Assembly: GCA_035048815.1 (NCBI GenBank)
Contig: JAUCBN010000018.1
Coordinates: 16,697,001 to 16,761,000, forward strand
Reading direction: 5' to 3'
DNA: 64,000 nt
DNA from: Abelmoschus esculentus
Lineage: Eukaryota > Streptophyta > Magnoliopsida > Malvales > Malvaceae
The position numbers were made by a program, and so were the translations under genes. Below, piece after piece: positions 1 to 10,090 of this stretch (within the stretch, counting starts at the first letter, position 1; each line of letters opens with the position of its first letter). Under the pieces are notes generated by a model. That model did not search any database, was not told the DNA's origin, and worked only from the letters and a program-made list of their open reading frames with translations.

Positions 1-2944
1 AATGGTGTTTCTCTTTGAGCGTATGTCGTGATGGACGACCCCTCTCTTTGTGTGTATGCCGCGTTGAATGAACCCTCTCTTTTAGTGCATGTTACGGAGA
101 ATGATCCCTCTCTTTGAGCGTATACCGCGTGATGGACGACCCCTCTCCTTGAGCGTATACCCTGATGGACGACGCCTCAACTTGAGCGTATGTCGCGGTG
201 AATGACCCCTCTCTTCATGAGTATGTCATAATGAATGGTGTTTCTCTTTGAGCGTATGTTGTGATGGACGACCCCTCTCTTTGTGTGTATGTCACGTTGA
301 ATGAACCCTCTCTTTTAGTGCATGTTACGGAGAATGATCCCTCTCTTTGAGCGTATACCGTGATGGACGACCCCTCTCCTTGAGCGTATGTCGCGGTGAA
401 TGACCCCTCTTTGAGTGCATGTCATAATAAACGGTCCCTCTCTTTGAGCGTATACTGTGATAGACGACCCCTCTGTTTGAGCACATGTCGCGATGAATAA
501 CCTCTCTCTTCGAATGCATGTCATAATGAACAGTCTATTTCTTAGAGCGTATACCATGATGGACGACCCCTCTCTTTGAGCGTATATCACGATGAATGAC
601 CTCTCTCTTCGAGTACATATCATGGTGAGCGGTCTCTCTCTGAGCGTATACCGTGATGGACGACCCCTCTCTTTGAGCGCATGTCACGATGAATGATCTC
701 TCTCTTCGAGTACATATCATGGTGAGCGGTCTCTCTCTTTGAGCGTATACCATGATGGACGACCCCTCTCTTTGAGCGTAGATCGCGATGAATGCCCCTC
801 TCTTTGAGCGTATATCGTGAATGACGACCCCTCTCTTTTTGCGTATGTCGCGATGATTGACCCCTTTCCTTGAATGCATGTCATAATAAATAGTCCTTTT
901 CTTAGAGCGTATACTGTGATGGACGCCCCTTCTCTTTGACCATATGTCGTAATTCAATGACCCCTCTCTTCGAGTACATGTCATAATGATTGGTCCTTTT
1001 CTTAGAGCGTCCAACGTGATGGTCGATACCTCCCTTAAAGCGTACGTCGCGGTGAATGACGACCCCTCTCTTCAAGTGTATGTCATAATAAATGGCCCCT
1101 CTCTTTGAGCGTATACCGTGATGGACGACCCTTCTCCTTGAGCGTATGTCACGGTGAATGGCCCCTGTCTTCGAGAGTATGTCATAATGAATAGTCCCTC
1201 TCTTTGAACATATACTGTGATGGATGACCCCTCTCTGAGAATATGTCGCGTTGAATGACCCCTCTCTTTGAGCCATGTCGCGACGACCGATCCCTCTCTT
1301 TGAGCCTATATCATGTTGGACGACCCCTATCCTTGAGCATATGTCGCGGTGAATGACCCTTCTCTTCGTGAGTATGTCAAAATGAATGGTCCCTATGTTT
1401 GAGCGTATGTCATGAATGACGACCCCTCTCTTTGTGCGCCTGTCGCGTTGAATGACCCCTCTCTTTGATTGCATATCATGGTGAATCGTCCCTCTCTTTG
1501 AGCGTATATCGTGATGGACAACCCCTCTCTTTGAGCATATGTCACGATGGACAACCCCTCTCTTTGAGCGTATGTCATGATAAATGACCCACTTTTTAAG
1601 TGCACGTCATAATAAATAATACCTCTCTTTGAGAATATACCGTGATGGGTGACCCCTCTCCTTGAGCGTATGTCGCGATGTATGACCCCTCTCCTTGAGT
1701 GCATGTCATAATCAAAGGTCCCTCTCTTTGAGCGTATACCATGATGGACGACCCCTCTCCTTGAGCGTATGTCGCGACGAATGGCACCTCTCTTTGAGTG
1801 CATGTCATAATAAACGACCCCTATCTTTTTTGAGTATACCGTGATGGACAACGCCTCTCCTTGAGCGTATGTCGTGGTGAATGACCCTAATCTTCGTGAG
1901 TATTTCATAATGAATGGTCTTTATCTTTGAGTGTATGTCGTGATGGACGACCCCTCTCATTGTGTGTATGTCGCGTTGAATGAACCCTCTCTTCTAGTGC
2001 ATGTTACGGAGAACGATCCCTCTCTTTGAGTGTATACCGTGATGGATGACCCCTCTCTTTGAGTATATGTCGCGTTGAATGACCCCTCTCTTGGAGTGCA
2101 TGTCATGGTGAACGGTCCTGCTCTTTGAGCATATACCGTGATTGACGACCCCTCTCCTTGAGCGTATGTTGCGGTGAATGACCCCTCTCTTTGACTGCAT
2201 GTCATAATAAATGGTCCCTCTCTTTGAGCGTATACCGTGATGGACGACCCCTCTCTTTGAGTGTATATCACGATGTGTGACCCCTTTATTCTACTGCATA
2301 TCATGGTGAACGGGCCCTCTCTTTGAGCAGATACCGTGATGGAAGACCCCTCTCTTCGAGTTCATGTCATAATGAACGGTCTCTTTCTTAGAACGTATAC
2401 CATGATGGATGAACCTTCTCTTTCTGCGTATGTCGCTGTGAATGACCCCTCTCTTTGAATGCATGTCATAATAAACGGTCCCGCTCATTGAGCGTATACC
2501 GTGATGGACGACCCCTCTTTTTGAGTGTATGTCGCGCTTAATGACCCCTCTCTTTGAGTGCATGTCATAATCAACGGTCCCTCTCTTTGAGCGTATAACA
2601 TGATGGACGACCCTTCTCTTTGAGTGCTTGTCGTAATAGACGGTCCCTCTCTTTGAGCTTATATAGTGATGGACGACCCTCTCCTTCAGCGTATGTCGCA
2701 GTGAATGACCCCTCTCTTCGTGAGTATGTCAGAATGAATGGTCCCTCTCTTTGAGCGTATGTCGTGATCAACGAACCCTCTCTTGGAGTGCATGTCATGA
2801 GGAACGGTCCCTCTCTTATAGAGTTTACCGTGATGGACAACCCTTCTCTTTGAGCGTATGTCGCGAAGAATGACCCCTCTCTTCGAGTGCATGTCATAAT
2901 GAAAGGTTCCTTTCTTAGAGTGTATACCGTGATGGATGACCCTT
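1..2944 (+). repeat. 33/99-bp trimeric satellite, block 1 (continues past the left window edge)
   Basis: Head-to-tail tandem repeat. The basic unit is 33 bp, with three diverged classes in fixed order A-B-C giving a 99-bp higher-order unit. A starts GATGGACGAC and ends GTATGTCGC; B starts GATGAATGAC and ends GCATGTCAT; C starts AATGAACGGT and ends GTATACCGT. A clean stretch at 39248-39347 shows starts exactly 66 and 33 bp apart. All classes share a pyrimidine run (CCCTCTCTTT) and then GAGYGYAT. Copies differ by many substitutions, often C-to-T or G-to-A at CpG, plus indels that frequently remove whole units. The reverse strand reads as 11-residue repeats such as IRSKRGVVHHG, or ATYAQREGSSI in another frame; this follows from the period being a multiple of three. 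No promoter, intron or non-repeat coding sequence is seen. The block ends abruptly at a gypsy fragment. Confidence 0.95.
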
Positions 2945-3055
2945 GATATGATCACAACCAATAATGATTCAAAAGAATTTCCTATTGGACCTATGATGCG
3001 TACTAAAGCCAAGAAATTCCAAGAGGCCATGGGAAATATATTTATTCAAGGCTGA
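2945..3055 (+). pseudogene. Ty3/gypsy polyprotein C-terminal fragment (plus strand)
   Basis: A 36-codon open stretch runs directly out of the satellite and ends at TGA 3053-3055. Its core reads FPIGPMMRTKAKKFQEAM. The GPxTRSxAKKxxEA-type motif is typical of the last residues of plant Ty3/gypsy Gag-Pol, just after the integrase domain. No start codon, reverse transcriptase or integrase precedes it, so this is a truncated relic. It resembles the minus-strand fragment at 4670-4855 (GPITRSKAKKYREAL), but the two face each other, so they come from two different elements or an inversion. Confidence 0.65.
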
Positions 3056-3419
3056 AAATTAGATAATGCAACATCAACTTTGTTGGAACAATACAGCCTC
3101 CTACTTGGGAATGAGTTTGCATGAGTTCTTTCTTAAGTTTTTAAATTTAATTTCAGCATGTGTGCATGAATAAATAATGCTTGATGTTCATTTAAGCATG
3201 TTAGTTTAATAAAGTTCATTAGCTTAATCAATGCATGATAGTTCACTTAAAGCATGTTAGTTTTCTTATGTTTATAAGTTCATTTAGTGTGTGAGTTATA
3301 TAATTAGATAAACTAGATCATTCAATGAAACTTGTTTCATTAATTAAACTAACTCATTAAATTTGTTTCATACATTCACTTTCATTTTTATTGAATAAAG
3401 TTTTTATCTAATGGTTGCT
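3056..3419. other. AT-rich non-coding remnant, probably gypsy 3' untranslated region
   Basis: This stretch lies between the plus-strand polyprotein stop and the end of a minus-strand LTR. It is AT-rich, with loosely repeated GCATGTTAGTTT-like words around 3150-3280 and no ORF of note. Its position suggests the 3' untranslated region of the element whose pol end lies at 2945-3055, interrupted by the minus-strand LTR that follows. That assignment is inference. Confidence 0.35.
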
Positions 3420-3929
3420 TGATATTGGGGATTCGTTGCTTCAAAAACAACGATACTTGTTTGAAACGGATCTAGGATAATAGCAAGCAAGTCTCTGCAA
3501 TAAACACAACATTATGGATGTTAGAATGATGTTAAAACGATAAGAAAACAAGGAAAGAAAAGGGATGAAGGAATTCTGGCAGTTTCTGGAGGTTAATGAA
3601 GATGAAATGCTCCGAGGGCTTTCATGGCAGCATTAAAACGTCCAAAATGGCAGATTTGGATGTTTAAGTTGCTGGAAAATAACAAAGACGTTGAACTCGA
3701 AAGAACCCGAACAATATACTGAGCGGACCCGAATCAAATACGTTCTTCCTCAACGGACTTGGACCCTCTAGATAGCGATCTAGGAACCCGAAGTATCAAG
3801 GATTTGACACACTCAAACAAAGTCTGAATTTGTCAAGAAAAGTTCAATGAAGAACTGAAATTGAGAGAAAATCTCACAAGTGATTTTATTCATAAAATAT
3901 CTAACCTTGTCTTTATAAAATTAAGTAAA

Positions 3930-3935
3930 TATATA
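3930..3935 (-). promoter_or_regulatory. TATA-like box of the minus-strand LTR
   Basis: On the minus strand this reads CTATATATTTAC, about 50 bp before the conserved ACTTGTGAG motif. The family copy at 61528-63412 has TATAAATA at a similar distance (about 57 bp). The two are therefore likely the same U3 promoter element. Whether it is active cannot be judged. Confidence 0.4.
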
Positions 3936-4244
3936 GGAATAAAGGAGAAGTTGGCCAAATTTGAATTTGTGGCCTTAATTCAAAGGGAAATTAAAATTTA
4001 AATGCTCAAATAACTTCTCCTAGGCTCCTAATATCCTTAGCCACATGTTTTGGCACTGAAAACACATTAAACATGTGTTTAATGTTTAAATTTGAATAAG
4101 AAACCACTCATTCTTATCCAATGTTGCTGATTGGTCTTCAAAGCAAGGGCCTTGTTTGGCTTGCTTGCTTTTGGACGCCCAAACTTGTGGAAAAGGGTGC
4201 TATGTGTGCCCCACATGCATGGCACATGTGTAGGACACCTGCTC

Positions 4245-4510
4245 TTTGTGTACTATAGGTTTCAGCTGCTGTAGGTCACTTCAACTTGAGTTGAGTTGAG
4301 CTAGAAATGGAGATGAGCTGAAACGAACTAGCTAAGAGTGTTAGGAGCTAAATGGAGCTGGGAGCTAAGCCTCTGAGCTGCCCCGAGCTAAGGTGAGCTG
4401 CGTGCACACCATTGAGCTTCTTTTGAGCGGAATATAATCCACTTGAGCTGGTATTGAACTGCATACACTCTCCTGAGCTGGAGATGAGCTGAGTATGCCC
4501 ACTTGAGCTA
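4245..4510 (-). repeat. AGCTC-rich degenerate repeat in U3
   Basis: The pentamer GAGCT (AGCTC on the minus strand) occurs about twenty times at irregular spacing, often as GAGCTGAG or GAGCTAAG. The same AGCTC-rich character recurs on the plus strand at 61808-62235, inside the U3 of the related LTR. It looks like an expanded short motif within the LTR enhancer region. Confidence 0.6.
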
Positions 4511-4669
4511 AGGTTCTCCTAAGTACCTATATTAGAACAAGGCAAACACATCTAAAAAGCCTTATAGTCTTATTTTAACCACACAAACACACTTAAAACC
4601 AAATGCAAACATAATTAACATAGTATATACATAAGTAAACACACATACTAATATATATACCTAAATATG

Positions 4670-4855
4670 TCACATATCAGCATGCAACACATTATAAACA
4701 ACATATTCTAAGGTATGAACATTCTCAAATGAATCTGAAATGTTAGCACAAGTAAGGAAAAGAGCTTCCCTGTATTTCTTTGCCTTAGAACGTGTGATAG
4801 GTCCTGATGGTAAGACCTCCGGATCAACCTGTTGAACCTGACATGATGTGCTCAC
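4670..4855 (-). pseudogene. Ty3/gypsy polyprotein C-terminal fragment (minus strand)
   Basis: The 61-residue open stretch contains LPSGPITRSKAKKYREAL, the characteristic tail of plant Ty3/gypsy polyproteins, followed by a divergent extension. The stop codon lies within the first bases of the adjoining LTR (HADM then TGA), so coding sequence and LTR overlap by a few bases. No upstream pol domains are present; the sequence changes character just above 4856. It is a 5'-truncated relic. Confidence 0.65.
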
Positions 4856-4879
4856 ATCATTGCCTATATATTATTTCAT

Positions 4880-6197
4880 TTAGGATATTCTTTTGGAGAG
4901 ATGGTTGATCATATTCTCAGGAATGAAAAGGCATTTACATCAATTAAAGTCCTTTGAAGACCCATCAAGGCTGATTGGTTACAATGCAATTCAATGGAGC
5001 AATTACACCACTTTAATGTTGTTATTTCCAGCCATGGTTTTAAGGTTTTTAAGAGAGTCTTTACATCACATTAAGGCTGTCAATTTCAGCAAGAAAGAAA
5101 GAGAAGACATGCAATGAAAGCCTTCATTATCGCCATTTAAGGGAGAGTAAAGGCAGGAGTTATAACAACACTTAAGGAGGGAAATCAAGGAATATCAGCC
5201 AACTTGTTCTCCGTTTTTGGAATAGATACGAGCATATTTGAGTCTTGAGGTCTTGTTCAAACTTCCTCCCCTATTCCTTAGCTTTCCAACGCATTTTGAA
5301 TCACCTCAATCCGATATCAGGAGCTTAAGATATATGATTAAATTATTGAAGACAATACATACTGGAAATTCAATAGGGAATAGTTACAAGATGCTTCTTC
5401 CAAAAATTCAAGAGATCATTCAATTGCTGAATTCAATGTTTCATCAACAGCCCATTAAAGGAGGATGAATGACAACTTAATCAAGCATCAGCCCAAGCGT
5501 TTCTACATGTGGATGATATGTATGTCAACATTCATTCTAAGAATGTCCACATTCATCCTTCTATATCAAACTTTTGGATGTCAATTGGAGATGGGATAAC
5601 CTACAAATTAATAGGCCTTTAACACTAGAATAATTGGTCTTTAATCTTTGTCTAGGTCAATCAATTTGTTGTTGTCTTACACCTATAAATAGGCACTCAT
5701 TCCATTGTAAAAGATACAACTTTTGTCATATATTATAACTTGAGAGTGTTTCTCTTTCATAGTTCTTTTTGAACTTTTTCGGATTGCAAGATTGTTCTTG
5801 TGGCATTCATCCCTATTTATTTTTTTATATTGCTGGTTCCTAGTTCATATAATTAGAGGGTCACAATCCCTTAACCTTTTACCCAAGTCACGGTTTAAAA
5901 ACTCTTAAGGAATGGGTTTTCACTTTTTAGTGTTGGTTCCATCTTTGTTTACACCGCACCATCAATTACATTCCATATTTTCACTTCCATCATCCATACA
6001 TCCATATTTTTCGTACTTCATCCTAAACACAACAACCATCTTATCATCATTTAATTTCACCATACTATCCATCCATTTCATATTATCTTATAAGTTTTAT
6101 TCCAAAATTCTTATTTTTCATTTCAGTTACTTACTAGAATCATGATCGGGCAATCACAAATACAAATTAGGATATTCAGCAACCGGATTCGTACCAA
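4880..6197 (+). mobile_element. Degenerate gypsy LTR, plus strand, 5' boundary uncertain
   Basis: The features are those of a plant LTR. TATAAATA lies at 5684-5691, followed by an R/U5-like stretch with pyrimidine-rich CATCC/ATCC runs (5930-6110). The segment near 5280-5330 (CAACGCATTTTGAAT, then CCGATATCAGGAGCT) has diverged counterparts at 51070-51110 and 62450-62500, before the TATA box in each case. The 3' part (5912-6197) is repeated at 27595-27873, where it again abuts satellite. A likely LTR end is GGATATTCA at about 6178, followed by GCAACCGGATTCGTACC. ORFs at 4893-5117, 5238-5468 and 5912-6145 are short and resemble no protein I recognise. Confidence 0.6.
5684..5691 (+). promoter_or_regulatory. 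LTR TATA box (TATAAATA)
   Basis: A perfect TATAAATA lies in the context CCTATAAATAGGCAC, the usual form of a plant LTR core promoter. Equivalent boxes occur at 51422-51428 and 62635-62642 in the other plus-strand LTRs of this general type. Confidence 0.6.
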
Positions 6198-6829
6198 CCC
6201 TTCTCTTTGAGCGTATGCCACGATGAATGACCACTCTCTTTCAGTGCATGTCATAATATACATTTCCTCTCTTTGAGCTATACCATGAGTGATGACCCCT
6301 CTCTTTGAGCGTAAGTCATGGTGAAAGGTCCTTCTCATTAAGAGTATATCGTAATGGATGACCCCTCTCTTCGACTGCATGTCATAATGAATGGTCACTT
6401 TCTTAGAGCGTATATCGTGATGGACGACACCTCTCTTTGAGTATATGTCACCGTGAATGGACCCCTCTTCGAGAGTATGTCATAATGAATGGTCCCTCTC
6501 TTTGAGTGTATGCCGTGATGGACGACCCCTCTCTTTCAGCATATGTCGGGTTGAATGACCCCTCTCTTCGAGTGCATGTTTTGGTGAACGGTCCCTCCCT
6601 TTACGAGTATAACGAGATGGACAACCACTCTTTTTTAGCGTATGTCGCGATGAATGACCCTTCTTTTCGAGTGCATGTCATAATGAATGGTCCCTTTCTT
6701 AGAGCATATATCGTAATGGACGACCCTTCTCTTGGAGCATATGTCGCGGTGAATGACCCCTCTTTTCGAGTGCATGTCATAATGGACGGTCCCTCTCTTT
6801 GAGCATATACCGTGATCGATGACTCTTTT

Positions 6830-9800
6830 TTTGAGCGTATGTTGCGATAAATGACCCGTCTATTCGAGTGCATGTCAGGGTGAACGATCCCTCCCTTTGA
6901 GAGGATACCGTGATGGACGAACCCTCTCATTGAGAGTATATAACAATTAATGACCTCTCTCTTCGAGTGCAAGTCATAATGAACGGTCCCTCTCTTTGAG
7001 CGTATACCGTGATCAATGAGCCTCTCTTTGAGCGCATGTCGCAATGATTGACCGGTCTATTCGAGTGCATGTCATGGTGAATGGTCCATCCCTTTGAGCG
7101 GATACCGTGATGGACGACCCCTCTATTTGAGCGTATATCGCGATGAATGACCCCTCTATTTGAGTGCAAGTCATAATCAATGGTCCCTTTCTTAGAGCGT
7201 ATATTGTGATGGACGACCCCTCTCTTTGAGCGTATGTCGCGGTGAATGACCCCTCTTTTTCAGAGCATCTCATAATGAAAGGTCCCTTTCTTAGAGCGTA
7301 TACCGTGATGGATGACCCTTCTCTTTGACTGTATGTCAAGATGAATGACCCTCTCTTTCAGTGCATGTCATAATAAACGGTCCCTCTCTTTGAGCATATA
7401 CTGTGATCGATGACACATCATTTTGAGCGTATGTCACGATGAAAGACCCCTCTCTTCGAGTGCAAGTCATGGTGAAAGGTCCTTCTCTTTAAGAGTATAC
7501 CGTGATAGATGACCCCTCTCATTGAGCGAATGTCGCGATGAATGACCCCTCTCTTCGACTACATGTCATAATGAATGGTCCCTTTCTTAGAGCGTATACC
7601 GTGATGGACGACACCTCTCTTTGAGCGTATGTCACGGTGAATGACCCCACTCCTCGATAGTACGTCATAATGAATGGTCCCACTCTTTGAGCGTATGCCG
7701 TGATGGACGACCCCTCTCTTTGAGCATAAGTTGCGTTGAATGACCCCTCTATTCGAGTGCATGTTTTAGTGAATGGTGCCTCTCTTTGAGCGTATAACGA
7801 GATGGATGACCCTTCTTTTTTAGCGTATGTCGCGATGAATGACTCTTCTCTTCGATTGCATGTCATAATAAATGGTCCCTTTCTTAGAGCATATACCGTG
7901 ATGGACGACCCTTCTTTTTGAGCATATGATGCGGTGAATGACCACTCTCTTCGAGTGCATGTCATAATCGTCGGTCCCTCTCTTTCAGCGTATACCGTGA
8001 TCAATGACCCTTTTATTGAGCGTATGTTGCGGTGAATGACCCCTCTCTCCGAGTGCATGTCATAAAGAACGGTTCCTTTCTTAGATCGTATAATGTGAGG
8101 GACGAGTACTCTTTTTGAGCGTATGTCGTGATGAATGCACCTCTCTTCGAGTGCATGTCATAATGAATGGTCCCTTTCTTAGAACGTATATCGTGATGGA
8201 CGACCCTTGTCTCCAAGCGTATGTCGCTATGAATGACCCCTTTCTTTGAGTGCATGTCATGTTGAACGGTCCCTCTCTTTGAACGTATACCATGATGGAC
8301 GAAACCTCTCTTTGAGCGTGTGTCGCGATGAATGTCGCCTCTCTTCGAGTGCATGACATGGTGAATGGTCCCTCTCTTTGAGCGTATACGGTGATGGAAA
8401 ATCCCTCTCTTTGAGGGTATGTCACGATGAATGACCCCTCTCTTTCAGTGTGTGTCATAATAAACGGCCCCTCTCTTAGAGCGTATACCGTGATCGATAA
8501 CACCTCTCTTTGAGCGTATGTTGCGATGAAAGACACCTCTCTTCGTGTGCAAGTTAAGGTGAAAGTTAATTCTCTTTGAGAGTATACCTTGATGGATGAA
8601 CCCTCTCTTTGAGCGGATGTCGTGATGAATGACCCCTCTCTTCGACTGCATGTCATAATGAATGGTCCCTTTCTTAGAGCGAAAACCGTGATGGACGACA
8701 CCTCTCTTTGAGCGTATGTCGTGGTGAATGACCCCTCTCGTTGAGTGCATGTCAAGGTGAATGGTCCCTCTCTTTGAGCGTATACCGTGATGGACGACCT
8801 ATTTTTTTGAACGTATGTCGCGATATAATACTCATTCCCTTTCTTAGAGCATATAACGTGATGGACGACCCATCTCTTTGAGTGTTTGTCGCGATGAATG
8901 ACCCCTCTCTTCGAGTGCATGTCATAATGAATGGTCCTATTCTTAGAGAGTATATTGTGATGGACGACACCTCTCTTTGAGCGTATGACGCGGACAATAA
9001 CCCCTCTCTTCGAGCGTATGTCATAATGAACAGACCAACTCTTTTAGCGTATAACATAATGGACAACCCTATCTTCGAGCGTATGTCGTGATGAATGACC
9101 CCTCTATTCGAGTGCATGTCATGGTAAGTGGTACCTCTCTTTGGGCGTATACCGTGATGGACGACCCTTCTCTATGAGAATATTTCTCAATGAATGACCC
9201 CTCTCTTTGAGTGCATCTCATAATCAACGGTCGCTCTCTTTGAGTGTATACCTGGATCGATGACCCTCTCTTTGAGATATGTCGCGATGAATGACCCCTC
9301 TACTTGAGTGCATGTCATAATAAACGGTCCCTTTCTTAAAGCTATACCGTGATGGATGACCCGACCCTTCTCTTAGAGCGTATATCGAGATGAATGACCC
9401 TTAATTTCGAGTGCAGGTCATAATGATCGGTCCCTTTCTTAGATTGTATACCGTGATGGACGTCACCTCTCTTTGAGCGTATGTCACGGTGAATGACCCC
9501 TCTTCAAGCGTATATTATAATGAGTGGTCCTTCTGTTTGAGCGTATACCGTGGTGGATGACCCCTCTCTTTTAGCGTATGTCGTGGTAAGTGACCCCTCT
9601 CTTTGATAGTATGTCATAATGAACGGCCCCTCTCTTTGAGCGTATGTCTCGATGAATGACCCCATTCTTCGAGTGCATGTCATGGTGAATGGTCCCTATT
9701 TTTGACCGTATACTGTGATGGACGACTCCTCTCTTTGAGCGTATGTCGCGATGAATGACCCCTTTCATCGAGTACATGTCATAATGAATGGTCCCTTTCT

Positions 9801-10090
9801 TAAAGTGTATACCGTTAGGACGACCCTTCTCTTTGAGCGTATGTCGCGGTGAATGACCCCTCTCTTCGAGTGCATGTCATGATGAAAGGTCCCTTTCTTA
9901 TAGCGTATACCGTGATGACGATCCCTCTCCTTGAGCGTATGTCGTGACAAATGACCCCTCTCTTCGAGTGCATGACATGGTGAATAGTGCCTCTCTTTGA
10001 GCCTATACCGTGATGGACGACCTCCCTATGAGCGTATGTCGCGATGAGTGACCTCTTATTGAGTGCATGTAATAATAAACGACTACTCTC
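6830..10090 (+). repeat. Large tandem duplication within satellite, copy 1
   Basis: Private variants recur in copy 2 at a near-constant offset. GTGAGGGACGAG is at 8095 and 10960, AAGTTAAGGTGAAAG at 8551 and 11416 (offset 2865 both times), and the CGAGATGGATGACC context near 7800 recurs near 10663. Towards the left edge the offset grows to 3293 (GCGATAAATG at 6844 and 10137), so copy 1 holds about 430 bp absent from copy 2. Towards the right edge it is about 2797. Confidence 0.75.

Larger units (their letters stand above)
3420..4679 (-). mobile_element. Gypsy LTR, minus strand, about 1.26 kb
   Basis: Read on the minus strand, it begins TGATATGTGAC at 4679 and ends CCCCAATATCA at 3420, giving TGATAT/ATATCA terminal inverted repeats of an LTR. 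Its R/U5 part, near 3882-3780 on the minus strand (ACTTGTGAGATTTTCTCTC, then CTTGATACTTCGGGTTC), matches the plus-strand LTR at 62690-62800, so both belong to one family. A TATA-like box lies at 3930-3935 and an AGCTC-rich U3 at 4245-4510. The polyprotein C-terminus at 4855-4670 runs straight into it, so it sits where the 3' LTR of that element is expected. No matching 5-bp target duplication is visible. Confidence 0.7.

Noticed and set aside
1..2944. Telomeric or rDNA spacer repeat
   Set aside because: No TTTAGGG-type runs and no rRNA-like sequence anywhere in the window.
4893..5468. Short plus-strand ORFs as retroelement proteins
   Set aside because: No recognised motif, and they sit in U3-like LTR sequence with counterparts elsewhere that do not keep the frames.
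6179..6197. Primer binding site GCAACCGGATTCGTACC after the LTR end
   Set aside because: It does not start TGG as expected for complementarity to a tRNA 3' CCA end, and related copies differ here; evidence too weak to list.
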